Assembly: GCA_026936335.1 (NCBI GenBank) | Contig: JAPMXV010000055.1 | Span: 362,194 to 426,193, forward strand | DNA: 64,000 nucleotides | From: Mantamonas sphyraenae | Lineage: Eukaryota > CRuMs > Mantamonadidae | Direction of reading: 5' to 3' | Shown: one piece after another, positions 1 through 9,670 of the stretch | Layout: each line of letters opens with the position of its first letter | Position numbering within the stretch: position 1 is the first letter of the stretch | Position numbers and translations under genes: made by a program | The notes under the pieces: generated by a model | What the model was told of the DNA's origin: nothing | The model's database searches: none | What the model saw: only the letters and a program-made list of their open reading frames with translations

Positions 1-2
1 AG

Positions 3-3000
3 TTGTTTGAGATCAACGTCACAAAACACTACGGCATGGACCAGTGGCGTGCAGACGTGAAGCGGCTGCTGCGCAAGGTCGGCGTCGAGGGCACGCAGTG
101 CATGTTTTTCATCAGCGACAGACAGATCACCAATGACGGCTTTCTGGAAGACATCAACAACATTTTGAACACGGGCGAGGTGCCGAATATCCACAGTGCG
201 GAAGAGATGGATGAGCTGCTGACGGCTGTGCGCAGCATCGACGCAGACCGGTTCGCATGGTCGGCAGATGCGAATGCGCAGGTGTACGAGTACTTTGTGG
301 GCAGGTGCAGGGAAAACATCCATTGTGTGATCTCGCTGAGCGCAGTGCCTGCGTCGGTGTTCCGCAACCGGCTGCGTGAGTACCCCGCGCTTGTGAACTG
401 CTGCACGATCGACTACTTCAACGAGTGGCCTCGGGATGCACTGCAGAGCGTTGCACGCCGTGGCGTGGAGTCTCTGAAATTGGACGAAGACCTGAAGGAA
501 GATGTGGCAGCTGTTGTGGTGCGCCTGCACACGCTGTTTGTGGAAGAGGCCGAGCGATTCCGAGAAGAGCTGAAGCGTCACTACAACCTGTCGCCTGCGC
601 TGTACCTTGCGTTCCTGGGGCTGTTTGGCAACATGCTGACGGAGGAGCGGGCCAAGCTGGGTGCTTTGAAGAGCAAGTACATGGACGGCCTTTCGCTGCT
701 GATCGAGACAGAGGCGGAGATCACGCGCATGAACGAAGAGCTGAACGAGAAGCAGCCGATGCTGCAGGTGCTGTCAGACGAAGCGGAGAAGATCATGATG
801 GAGCTGGAAGCAGATCAGGTGGAGGCGGACCAGACGCGACGCATTGTGCAGCAGGAGGAAGCTGAGGCGTTCAAGCAGGCCGAGGCTGCACGAGAGCTTG
901 CGGAGCAGTGCAAGAACGAGCTGGAAGCGGTGATGCCGGATCTGCTGGATGCAGAGAAGGAGGTGAACAAGCTGAACAAGGATCACATCATTGAGGTGAA
1001 GGTGCTGAAGCATCCGCCGAGGGGTGTGCGGCTTGTGATGGAGGCGGTGTGCATTATGTTTGGATTGACGGACAGCAAAGCGGACTACTGGGAGATTGCG
1101 CGGTCGAACAAGGTGCTGAACAACCCGCGCTTCCTGCAGGACCTGAAGGACTTTGACAGGGACAACATTCCGGAAAAGGTGATCTCGCGAGTGACTCCCT
1201 ACATCCGCAACAAGGACTTTACGCCTGCGCGCATGGTCAAAGTGTCGACGGCCATCACGTCGTTGTGTGCATGGGTGCGTGCGATGTACAACTACCACCA
1301 TGTGCACAAGATGGTTGTGCCGAAACAGCAGGCCGCGGCAGAAGCAGAGCGCGCGCTGGAGCTGGTGAACGCAAACGTAGAGCTGAAGCGGCAGGAGATG
1401 CGTGAGGTGGAAGAAAAGATGAACAACCTGCGGCAGATCCACCAAGAGCAGGTTGCACGACGCACGGAACTGGCGGTGGAAATCGAAACGTGCGAGCGCA
1501 AGATCAACCGTGCGCTGAACTTGATGGAAGGTCTGAAGAGCGAGAAGCAAAGGTGGGAGAAGGAGGCGAAGCGGCTTAGCGAGCGGTCGCGTTGCCTGGT
1601 TGGCGACGTGTTGCTGGCGAGCGGGATGATCAGTCTGCTGGGCCCGATGAGCTGGGAGGTGCGCGTGCAGTGCGTGAGCAGGTGGAAGGAGGCGCTGGAG
1701 GATGTGCACATTCTGTACAGCGGCGACTTTTCATTGGAACAGACTCTGATGAGCGAAGGCGTGCAGGTGCTGGAGTGGCAACTGAACGGCCTGCCCTCAG
1801 ATGAGTTTTCTGTGGACAATGCGATCATTGCACAGCACAGCCCTCGCTGGCCAATCTTTATCGATCCGCAGCTGCAGGCGAGCGGTTGGATCCGCGCAAC
1901 CGAGGCTGCCAACGGCCTGGTCGTGTTGAAAATGACGGACGCGGACGTGCTGCCCAAGCTGGAGAATGCGGTGTCGACGGGACTGCCGGTGCTGATCGAG
2001 AGCATCGGGGAGGAGATGGACCCGCTGCTGCAGCCGTTGATCGAGCGACAGGTATTTGCAGATGACGGCCACTCGCTCATTAAGCTGGCGAGCAACTTTA
2101 TCGAGTACGCCCCGGACTTTCGCATGTACATGACGATTGTGAACCCGAACCCGAACTTCACGCCGACGATTGTGGCCAAGGCGAACGTGATCAACTTTTC
2201 GGTGACGCGCGAGGCGCTGGAGGACCAGCTGCAAGGAGTGGTGGTGGCAGCGGAGCGTCCGGATCTGGAGGAGAAGCGCAACGACTTGATGATGAGCAAC
2301 GCAAACGACGCAAGGCTGCTGAAGGAAATCGAAGACGGGATCCTTGTGTCGCTGTTTACGATGCGCGACCGTCTGCTGGACACAGACGACGTGATCCGAC
2401 AGCTGAAGCTGTCCAAGAAGACGAGTGCGGACATTGCAGTGCGCATGCAGGAGACTCGTGTGACGCGTCAGGAAATCACCGAGTTTCGGGATGCGTACAA
2501 AGAGATTGCAGTGAGGTCGTGCACGCTGTACTTTGCGCTGAGCGAACTTGCGCTGCTGGACCCGATGTACCAGTACTCGCTGCTTTGGTTTGTGAAGCTG
2601 CTGCGCAAGGCATTGAAACGCGTGGACCGGTCGCTGAGTGAAAGCACGCCTGCATGGAACGAGGCGGTGAAGGCAGAGTTTATGCGCCTGCTGTACAACA
2701 GCGTGTGCCGCTCGCTGTACGAAAAGGACAAGCTTGTGTTTTCGCTGCTCCTGTGCATGCGTGTGATGGCCGAGAGTGAGCCTGTGAACACGAGCGAATG
2801 GCGATTCTTGCTGACGGGCTACCTGCCGGTAAACTTTTCGAGCGCCAACCCGGGCGCTGGGTGGCTTCCGGACGCGGTGTGGAAGAACGTGGAGCAGATG
2901 AGCCGATTGGAGGCGTTTGCAGGACTGGATGACACTTTTGGCAGCGCGTTGGCAGAGTGGAAGCGGTGGTTTGAGAGCCCGTCGCCCGAGCGCGAGGCAC

Positions 3001-4955
3001 TGCCGCAGCCGTGGGCAAAGCAGTTGAGCGCTTTCCAGCGCCTGATTGTGCTGCGCACAATGCGACCTGAGCGGTTGACGATCGGCGTGCAGGAGTTTGT
3101 GGCAAAGAATCTGGGCAGCGAGTTTGTGGAGCCGCCTGCGTTTGACCTCGCGAGTTCGTTTGAGGGGTCGGACGAGTGCACGCCGATTGTGTTTTTCCTG
3201 TCAAGCGGGTACGATCCGATGCAGGAGATCACCAATTTTGCGGTGAAGTACAACATGACGAAGCGGTTCACGCCAGTGTCCCTGGGTCGCGGCCGCGAGG
3301 CGAATGCGCTGAATGCGATCAAGAGCGGCATTCGCACGGGCCAGTGGGTGCTGCTTCAGAACTGTCATTTGCTGTTGGGCTGGATGCCTGAACTGGAAAA
3401 GGAGATCAGCCGGTTGGCGGTGGAAAAGCCGGACCGGGAATTTCGCATATGGTTGACGACCAAACCGACGGAGAAGTTCCCGCTGTCGGTGCTGCAGAAC
3501 AGCGTCAAGGTGACGATTGAGCCGCCCAAGGGCATCAAGGCGAACGTGAGGCGTACGCTGACGAGCGTGGAGAAGGAGTTTGAGCTTCACGAGGGCGAGG
3601 CAGAGTGGAAGAAGCTTGTGTTTGCACTGAGCATGTTCCACGCGCAAGTGCAAGAGCGACGCAAGTATGGAGCGATTGGATGGAACGAGCGGTACGAGTT
3701 CTCGGACATGGACTTTCGCATCAGCATGCGGCAGATCGGGGTGCTGCTGGAAACGAGCTACGAAACGGGTGTGATCGCGTTTGGGCAAATGCTGCACCTG
3801 GTGGGCAACATCCACTACGGTGGCAGGGTGACGGACGACCACGATCGACGTTTGCTGCTGAGTTTGTTTTCGCGGTACGCAAACGAAGAGGTTCTGGCGC
3901 AAGAGCAGTATGCGTTTAGCGAGAGCGGATTGTACCATCTGCCGGCAAACGCAGAGACATTGGGCGAGTACCTGTCGTACGTGCGCCAGCTACCTCTGAA
4001 CGACGAGCCTGAGGCGTTTGGGCTGCACGCAAACGCGCAGATCACGAGCGCACGGCAGGAGACAAACGCTATGCTGGGTGCCCTGTTGACGATGCAACCG
4101 AGCCTGGTGAGCGCGAGCAGCAGTAGCAGTGGCAAGAAGAAGGATGACAACGAGATCCTGGTGACGGTGAGGACGATTCTGGAAGGGCTGCCTGCGGACT
4201 TGGACGTGGAGAAGATTGTGGAGGAGAACCCGGTGCGATATGAAGATTGCCTGGTGAACGTGATGCTGCAGGAGGTGGTGAAGTACCAGGCACTGCTGAA
4301 GCTGATGAAGGAGAGCCTGCACCAGCTGGAGCTGGCAGAGTTGGGCGAGCAGGTGCTGAGCGCGGAAATCGAGGCTGTGCGAGCGAGTGTGTTCCAAGGC
4401 CAGGTTCCGGAGATGTGGGCGCGTGCGTCGTACCCGAGCACGAAGCGACTGGGCAGTTGGGTGGCAGACCTGCGGGAGCGGGTGGAGTTTTTCCGAGCCT
4501 GGGCTGTCCAGGGCAAGCCGACAGTGTTTTGGTTCAGTGCGCTGTTCATGCCGACCAACTTTTGCAGTGCCGTGCTGCAGAACTATGCACGCAAGTACCG
4601 GATTGCTGTGGATTCGCTGCGGCTGGACTTGGAGATTGTGCAGCGGGAAGTGATGATCAGCCCGAGCGACGGCGTGTACGTGCGCGGTCTGTACCTGGAC
4701 GGTGCCGGGTGGGATGCAACGAAGCAAGAACTGTGCGAGAGTGCTGTGGGCGAGGTGACGTGTGCCATGCCGACAATCTGGCTGCGTCCGCGCGACGTGA
4801 GTCTGGACCGTTCGTTTGAGGGCTACGAGTGTCCTGTGTATCGTGTGTCGGACCGCAAGGAGCTGGTGATGAGTGGTGTGTTGCCGTCGAGGCTTCCGGA
4901 GAACCATTGGGTTCTGCGGGGAGTGGCGATGTTGACGCAAGTGGACGGTGATTGA
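3..4955 (+). CDS. Axonemal-type dynein heavy chain, C-terminal two-fifths (5' partial)
   Basis: The reading frame is open from the first bases, so the gene begins outside the window; about 1,650 C-terminal residues are present. Order: end of AAA4, the antiparallel coiled-coil stalk (about residues 230-330 and 440-560) flanking the microtubule-binding tip, then AAA5, AAA6 and the C-terminal domain. The stalk tip shows the family hallmark LKHPPRGVRLVMEAVC (about residue 335). AAA6 carries FFLSSGYDPMQEI and WVLLQNCHL, both typical of dynein heavy chains. Dynein heavy chains are ATP-driven minus-end motors; the C-terminal style resembles axonemal DNAH proteins rather than cytoplasmic dynein 1, implying a motile cilium or flagellum. 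No frameshift or intron is seen in this part. The stop codon lies 80 bp from the convergent stop of the next gene. The exact arm type (inner or outer) cannot be decided by eye. Confidence 0.95.
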   Translation: MFEINVTKHYGMDQWRADVKRLLRKVGVEGTQCMFFISDRQITNDGFLEDINNILNTGEVPNIHSAEEMDELLTAVRSIDADRFAWSADANAQVYEYFVGRCRENIHCVISLSAVPASVFRNRLREYPALVNCCTIDYFNEWPRDALQSVARRGVESLKLDEDLKEDVAAVVVRLHTLFVEEAERFREELKRHYNLSPALYLAFLGLFGNMLTEERAKLGALKSKYMDGLSLLIETEAEITRMNEELNEKQPMLQVLSDEAEKIMMELEADQVEADQTRRIVQQEEAEAFKQAEAARELAEQCKNELEAVMPDLLDAEKEVNKLNKDHIIEVKVLKHPPRGVRLVMEAVCIMFGLTDSKADYWEIARSNKVLNNPRFLQDLKDFDRDNIPEKVISRVTPYIRNKDFTPARMVKVSTAITSLCAWVRAMYNYHHVHKMVVPKQQAAAEAERALELVNANVELKRQEMREVEEKMNNLRQIHQEQVARRTELAVEIETCERKINRALNLMEGLKSEKQRWEKEAKRLSERSRCLVGDVLLASGMISLLGPMSWEVRVQCVSRWKEALEDVHILYSGDFSLEQTLMSEGVQVLEWQLNGLPSDEFSVDNAIIAQHSPRWPIFIDPQLQASGWIRATEAANGLVVLKMTDADVLPKLENAVSTGLPVLIESIGEEMDPLLQPLIERQVFADDGHSLIKLASNFIEYAPDFRMYMTIVNPNPNFTPTIVAKANVINFSVTREALEDQLQGVVVAAERPDLEEKRNDLMMSNANDARLLKEIEDGILVSLFTMRDRLLDTDDVIRQLKLSKKTSADIAVRMQETRVTRQEITEFRDAYKEIAVRSCTLYFALSELALLDPMYQYSLLWFVKLLRKALKRVDRSLSESTPAWNEAVKAEFMRLLYNSVCRSLYEKDKLVFSLLLCMRVMAESEPVNTSEWRFLLTGYLPVNFSSANPGAGWLPDAVWKNVEQMSRLEAFAGLDDTFGSALAEWKRWFESPSPEREALPQPWAKQLSAFQRLIVLRTMRPERLTIGVQEFVAKNLGSEFVEPPAFDLASSFEGSDECTPIVFFLSSGYDPMQEITNFAVKYNMTKRFTPVSLGRGREANALNAIKSGIRTGQWVLLQNCHLLLGWMPELEKEISRLAVEKPDREFRIWLTTKPTEKFPLSVLQNSVKVTIEPPKGIKANVRRTLTSVEKEFELHEGEAEWKKLVFALSMFHAQVQERRKYGAIGWNERYEFSDMDFRISMRQIGVLLETSYETGVIAFGQMLHLVGNIHYGGRVTDDHDRRLLLSLFSRYANEEVLAQEQYAFSESGLYHLPANAETLGEYLSYVRQLPLNDEPEAFGLHANAQITSARQETNAMLGALLTMQPSLVSASSSSSGKKKDDNEILVTVRTILEGLPADLDVEKIVEENPVRYEDCLVNVMLQEVVKYQALLKLMKESLHQLELAELGEQVLSAEIEAVRASVFQGQVPEMWARASYPSTKRLGSWVADLRERVEFFRAWAVQGKPTVFWFSALFMPTNFCSAVLQNYARKYRIAVDSLRLDLEIVQREVMISPSDGVYVRGLYLDGAGWDATKQELCESAVGEVTCAMPTIWLRPRDVSLDRSFEGYECPVYRVSDRKELVMSGVLPSRLPENHWVLRGVAMLTQVDGD

Positions 4956-5034
4956 AGAGAAATGGAAGAGATTGGAAATTGGGTTGTGTCCTTGATGGTC
5001 CCCGGTTCACTGCTTCCCGTGCAGCTGTTCTTTC

Positions 5035-8000
5035 TCAGAAACCAAATGCATTCGTGATGAGGCTCTGTTTCACGGCACGTTTGAACTCTTCATAGTCGAG
5101 CTGGCCGTCTCCGTTTGCGTCGACGCGTTCGAAGCATTCGTCGACCTGGGCATCGATGAGGTCCTCGTCCTCCTCTGGGTCAACTCCCTGGTTGCGCATG
5201 GAGGCCACAAAGACCTCTTTGACCTCCTCTTTGCTGATATATCCGGAGCGGTCCTTGTCGTAGGCGCGGAAGGCGAGCATGAGGCGGTCGTCGAAACTGC
5301 CGTGCTCGAGAGCCCCGAGACCGACGACGACCTCGCGCAGGTCGATGGAACCGTTGCCGTCTGTGTCAAAGGCAGTAAAGGCCTGTTCGATGTTCTGCTC
5401 GTCGTCGATTCCGAGTTGGCGCATGCCGATGGCAAACTCTTCGGCGTCGAGTTGGCCGTGGTGGGCTCGTTTGGACCAGAATTCGAGGAGCTCATCGAGC
5501 TCGTCCTGGGAGAAGCGAGTCTGCTTGCCGAGGCTGGCCTTGAGGCGGTCCTTCTTTGGAGCGCGACGACGGCGAGAGCGGCGCGAGTCGCTATCCATGG
5601 TGCTGTTTGCACTGGCGCTGCCGTCGTCGATGCGACAGAGAACCTTGAGGACTGGCTGTTGATAGGCATCCTGACGACGCCTGCGGTCGCGGCGATTACG
5701 TGAGCGGAAGCCGCTGCCGTCGCGGCTGTGGTCATTGGCCTGGCGGCGGGCCTCCATTTCCGAGTGGACAAAGGCAGCCTCGAGGGAGGCGTTTGAACGG
5801 ATGGTGCAGAGCTCTTCGCGGTCGCGGTAGAAGAGGGTGAGGCGTTCGCCGTACTCGGACTCGAGGTGGGCGCGGAACTCTTTGTAGCTGAGAGAGCGGG
5901 GCACGTAGAAGAAGCGGTGGTCACTGGTGCCGTTTGCCTTGAAGTAGGTCTTTACGGGCACCTTTGTGTCGTGGCGGTACTGGGAGTGGTCAAAGTCGGA
6001 GCCGGCGGTGGTCTGTGTGTCCATGATGTTGCGGTTGACACGCTGGAGATCCATGCCACTGGATGAGACCGAGTCGGAGTCGTCCGTGTCGTCGTCGAGG
6101 TTGTCAAAGTGGACTTTGAGGAGGGTGTGTATACGCTGTGCCTCGTAGGACTTTGGGTCGAGGCCGGCCTCAACCATGCGGAGGAGTTCTTTGCACTTGT
6201 TGGCAAATTCGGGGGCATAGATGCGGACGGAGGGATCGTGGACGTAGGAGAAGGCCATGTGGAGCATGAGAAGCCTGTCGACACACTCCATGTCAAAGAG
6301 GGCGCTGTGTTCGTTGACGACGATGGTCTTGCCGCGCTCCTTGATCTCGCGCTCGCCGGCGGAGAGCACATTGTAGAGGACCTCAAGGGCGTCGCGGACC
6401 ATATTGAGATGGTATGTGGGCTTGAGTTTGTGGTCGAGGGTTTGCCAGTTTTCGAGTTCGATGCACTGCATGGAAACAAAGTCCTGGTTGGCAAAGGCGT
6501 CGAGGAGGGCGCCGTCGCTGGCGTATCGTGTCATGTTGCGTGTGATTTCGAGAGCGACTTGGGTGACGTCTGCGCTGGCGTCTTCCATGAGGGGCAGGAG
6601 GACGGGGAGTAGGTCGAGCTGAAAAAGGGCATCGACGTATTCGCCTTCTGCGCGTGCGACGGCACCGACGATGTGGAGAAGGTGGATGAGGGTGGGCTCG
6701 TGGTGTTCGTTGGGCAGACGTTCGATTATGGCCTGGAGGCCGCCATCGTCGAGGATGGCGACGTTGCCCGAGGAAAAGGTGTCTGCGATCGCGCTGAGGG
6801 CGGCGAGGCGAACCTTGTCGGAGGAGTGTGTGGAGAGGTCGAGGAGGCGGTTGCAGAGGTCCTGAGAGATCTGGTCGCGATAGATGACAAGGAGGTTGAT
6901 CATGTGGATGACGAGTTTGTCGTCGTCGACATCGAGGTAGTGGCTGAGCTCGTCGATGATCTGGGAGCCGTGGTCGCGGAGGTCGGGGCTGACGCAGAGG
7001 AGGGCGAGGAGGTTGGCGATGTTGCGTGCGAGTTCGATGTTTTCGATGTCTGTGAGGGCAAAGAGGGGGTCCATGATGTGTTTGGAGAGGACATAGTCGC
7101 GTGCGGCGCCACAGTGTTGGCAAAGGCAGACGAGGACTTTGACGGCGTGAGCCTTGATGAGATCCTGGTTGGAAGAGTCGAGGAGATCAATGAGGATCTC
7201 GACGGCCCCGTTGTCGACAAGCTGCTTCTGGGAAAGCATGTTTGCGGGGTGCCACTCGGAATCTTCGGGGATGCCCGGAATGCGGAGGCCCGGGGCGATG
7301 TAGGTAAGGGTGTCGAGGGCTTCCCATTGGAGGGAAGGCCTGTCGTTGAGGGTGGCAAAGTAGAGGAAGCGCGGGACAACCTCTGTTTCGACGACTGCGT
7401 TGAAGATGGAGACGAGGAGGTCTGAGATCTGCAACTTCTCGTACGGGGTACGGAAGACGTCACAGATGGAGAGGAGCTGGCGCCAGCGGCTCATGCCGGC
7501 GAGCTGGTGCATGTCGTCGTCGGCAAAGACCTTGTCGATGCTCGACTGAAGGTTGTTGAGGATGGAGCGTGTCTGTGCGACGGCGGCGTGCTGCGGGAGG
7601 GGAAAAGAGGTTTGGCGGGAGAGGGTGGAATGTGAGGAGAGGGTGAAGGTGGCAGGTGGGCACGGGAGGGACGTGTGTGGACGATGGACTGACCTTGTCC
7701 TCGTCGGAGACGATGTCTTCGTCGTCCTGTTCGTCAAAGCCGCCGCTCTCTTCGATCTGTGCACGCATCTTTTCCTCGAGCTCACGGCGGCTTTCCTGGA
7801 GGACCTGCATGAGCTGGGCCTGCTGGGACGGAAGAAGCCACTTGGAGAGCATCTGCTTCTGGATGGCTTCGGTCTCCTCTACGGTTTCGAGGAGTTGTTC
7901 AGCGGCAGACTCGCTGAGGGCGATCTTGCGCTTCTTTCCGCGAGGAGAAGTGGGCAAGGCGGATTCTTCGTCCAGGACGTCCTCCTCTGCGTCTTCGTCG

Positions 8001-8038
8001 ATACCCGGGGAGCGGGTGGATTGGGAGTCTTGATCCAT
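5035..8038 (-). CDS. Armadillo-repeat / PB1 / EF-hand fusion protein
   Basis: Two exons: 8038-7694 and 7590-5035, joined across a phase-0 GT-AG intron (7591-7693, 103 bp), giving about 966 residues. The N-terminal exon is acidic with a short basic KKRK patch and a Q/E-rich helix. Exon 2 starts with about 450 residues of ARM/HEAT-like helical repeats resembling the importin-alpha solenoid. A PB1-like domain follows (VPVKTYFKANG to about 70 residues later), then a basic linker. At the C-terminus are EF-hands with clear calcium loops: DTDGNGSIDLRE, DKDRSGYISKEE and DANGDGQLDYEE. The EF-hand part looks like calcineurin-B or CBL-type sensors. This suggests a Ca2+-responsive scaffold, but the domain combination is not one I recognise as a named family. 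The ATG at 8038 is the first in frame and precedes an acidic, serine-rich start. Confidence 0.85.
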
Positions 8039-8280
8039 TGGGACGGGCGGGGAAAGAGGAAGGGTTGCTTGCGGTGGACGGGGAGGGGCATGCGTTCTGA
8101 GGGGACATGTGGAAGACGGGTGCAAGAGATGACGATCAAAATGGGGGGGGAGGGGGTGGGTGATTGGACAGTGAGATGTGTGTTGGGGGAGGATGAAGAG
8201 TCACGAAAAGAACGCGAGATTTGTTGCTGTGCGCCGGAGCGAGTTTCTGCGGTGTGCGTAGGCACGGGATGGGAGCAGAA

Positions 8281-8956
8281 TCAGAAGCGGAGCTTAGCAA
8301 AGAACCAACGGTTCTTGCCCGAGAGGTAGCGCTCGGTCAGCATCTTCTTGAGCTGCTTCTTGGCGGCAACCCTGGCGCCCGGCTCCTTGAAGGTGTCCTG
8401 GCTGACCACCATCTTCAGGTCCAGATCCAGGCTGTAGCGGGTGGGCCTGTGCAAGGTGAGGGGAGGGAGGAGAAGGTGAGCATGTGGGCTGGGGTTGAGA
8501 GGGGAAAGGGTGGACGGGAGGAGAGGAGTCACGAGCAGGGACGGGAGGGAAAGGCTGCGAAAGAAAAGAGGGGTGTGGTTTTTTGCATGCGCACGGGAGC
8601 GATGCAAAGACGGACACAGAGGCTTGGAAAGGGGGAGATGTGGGAGGAAGGAGGTACGGATGTGTGCGGGAGGAGGAAGGCAAAGGGAAGGAGGCGGAGG
8701 AGAGTGTGTGAACGTACATGATGTGGTTGTAGTTGACGACCTTGATGAACGGGGTGACCTTGGAGCGCTTGAGGACCTTCTTCTCGCTCATGCTCTTGGT
8801 GACCTTGAGCGGAGCCTTGTCGACACCGACGATGACGGCATGGCCGTACTTGCGAGAGTGGGTGATGTCAAAGTTCTTGACGATCACGGCCTTCTTGCCA
8901 GCATAGCGGCCGTTGGTCACAATCACAACTTTTCCGGGCTTGAGGAAACGGGGCAT
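8281..8956 (-). CDS. RPL27: Large-subunit ribosomal protein eL27
   Basis: Exons 8956-8718 and 8446-8281 join across a phase-2 intron (8447-8717, 271 bp) to give 134 residues, close to the 136 of animal RPL27. The start MPRFLKPGKVVIVTNGRYAG, the middle VNYNHIM followed by PTRYSLDLDL, and the end NRWFFAKLRF match the family throughout. The join splits the Met codon of HIM-PTRYS exactly as expected, which supports the splice sites. It is a component of the 60S subunit near the tunnel exit. The intron is longer than most in this window, as is common for ribosomal protein genes. The gene lies 242 bp downstream of the ARM/EF-hand gene start, on the same strand. Confidence 0.95.
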
Positions 8957-9670
8957 ATTCTACAGGAGCAAGGGGGTGATGGGCAGGTGTGAGTGGCGAA
9001 AGCACAGGGCAAAGTGTGTGCGCAGGGATTGGAGTGTGGCTGGAGCCGGTGGGTGTGCATGTGCGAGGAGGCGGGCGGGCAAAGAGCAGAACATGCGTGC
9101 ACGCAGCCCAGAGCCAGGAGGAAACGCAGCTGGCAGACGTGTAGCGCATGTACGGAGCTGTTTGAACGTGGGGATGCGTGTGCATGGCAGGTATGCACAC
9201 CCTGGATGGGTGGATGACATTGGATGGGCAGCAGGTGGAGAGATGCGGGTGCAGGAAGGGAGTTGGGAATGCGCAAAGAGGCAAAATGATTGGGGCGCAA
9301 ACGCTTGCGTGCCTGGACAAAGGGAAAGTGGGGTGAGGTGTGCAGAGAGGTGCTGTGGAGAGAGTGTGTGTGGTGTTGTGGACGGTTTGGTAGGGAGCAG
9401 CAGTGTGTTGCTGGGTGGGAAACATACAATGGGTTTTTTGGTTTTTGGCTGGCAGACGTGGCGCGAGTGGGACGCAGGGTTTTTCGGATGACGTCGCGTT
9501 TGAATTGGGTGGAAGGGGGATTTCCCGAGGATGACACGAGAAGAGAGGTTGGAAGGGAGGGCTGGAGGAGGATGTTGAAAGGCATGTGCAGGTGGAGGGC
9601 AGGAGAAGCGGGGAAGCCACGCGGGGGGAACCACGAAAAGAACTGGTGTTGGAGAGAGAGAGAGAGAGAG
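8957..9670. other. Divergent intergenic region (RPL27 / PYROXD2)
   Basis: This 714-bp gap separates two genes pointing away from each other and must contain both promoters. No TATA box or other clear element could be identified. It carries TG-rich and GGAGG-rich stretches and a GA microsatellite (about 9651-9670) immediately before the PYROXD2 start codon. The open frames across it are compositional shadows without recognisable protein features. Confidence 0.6.
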
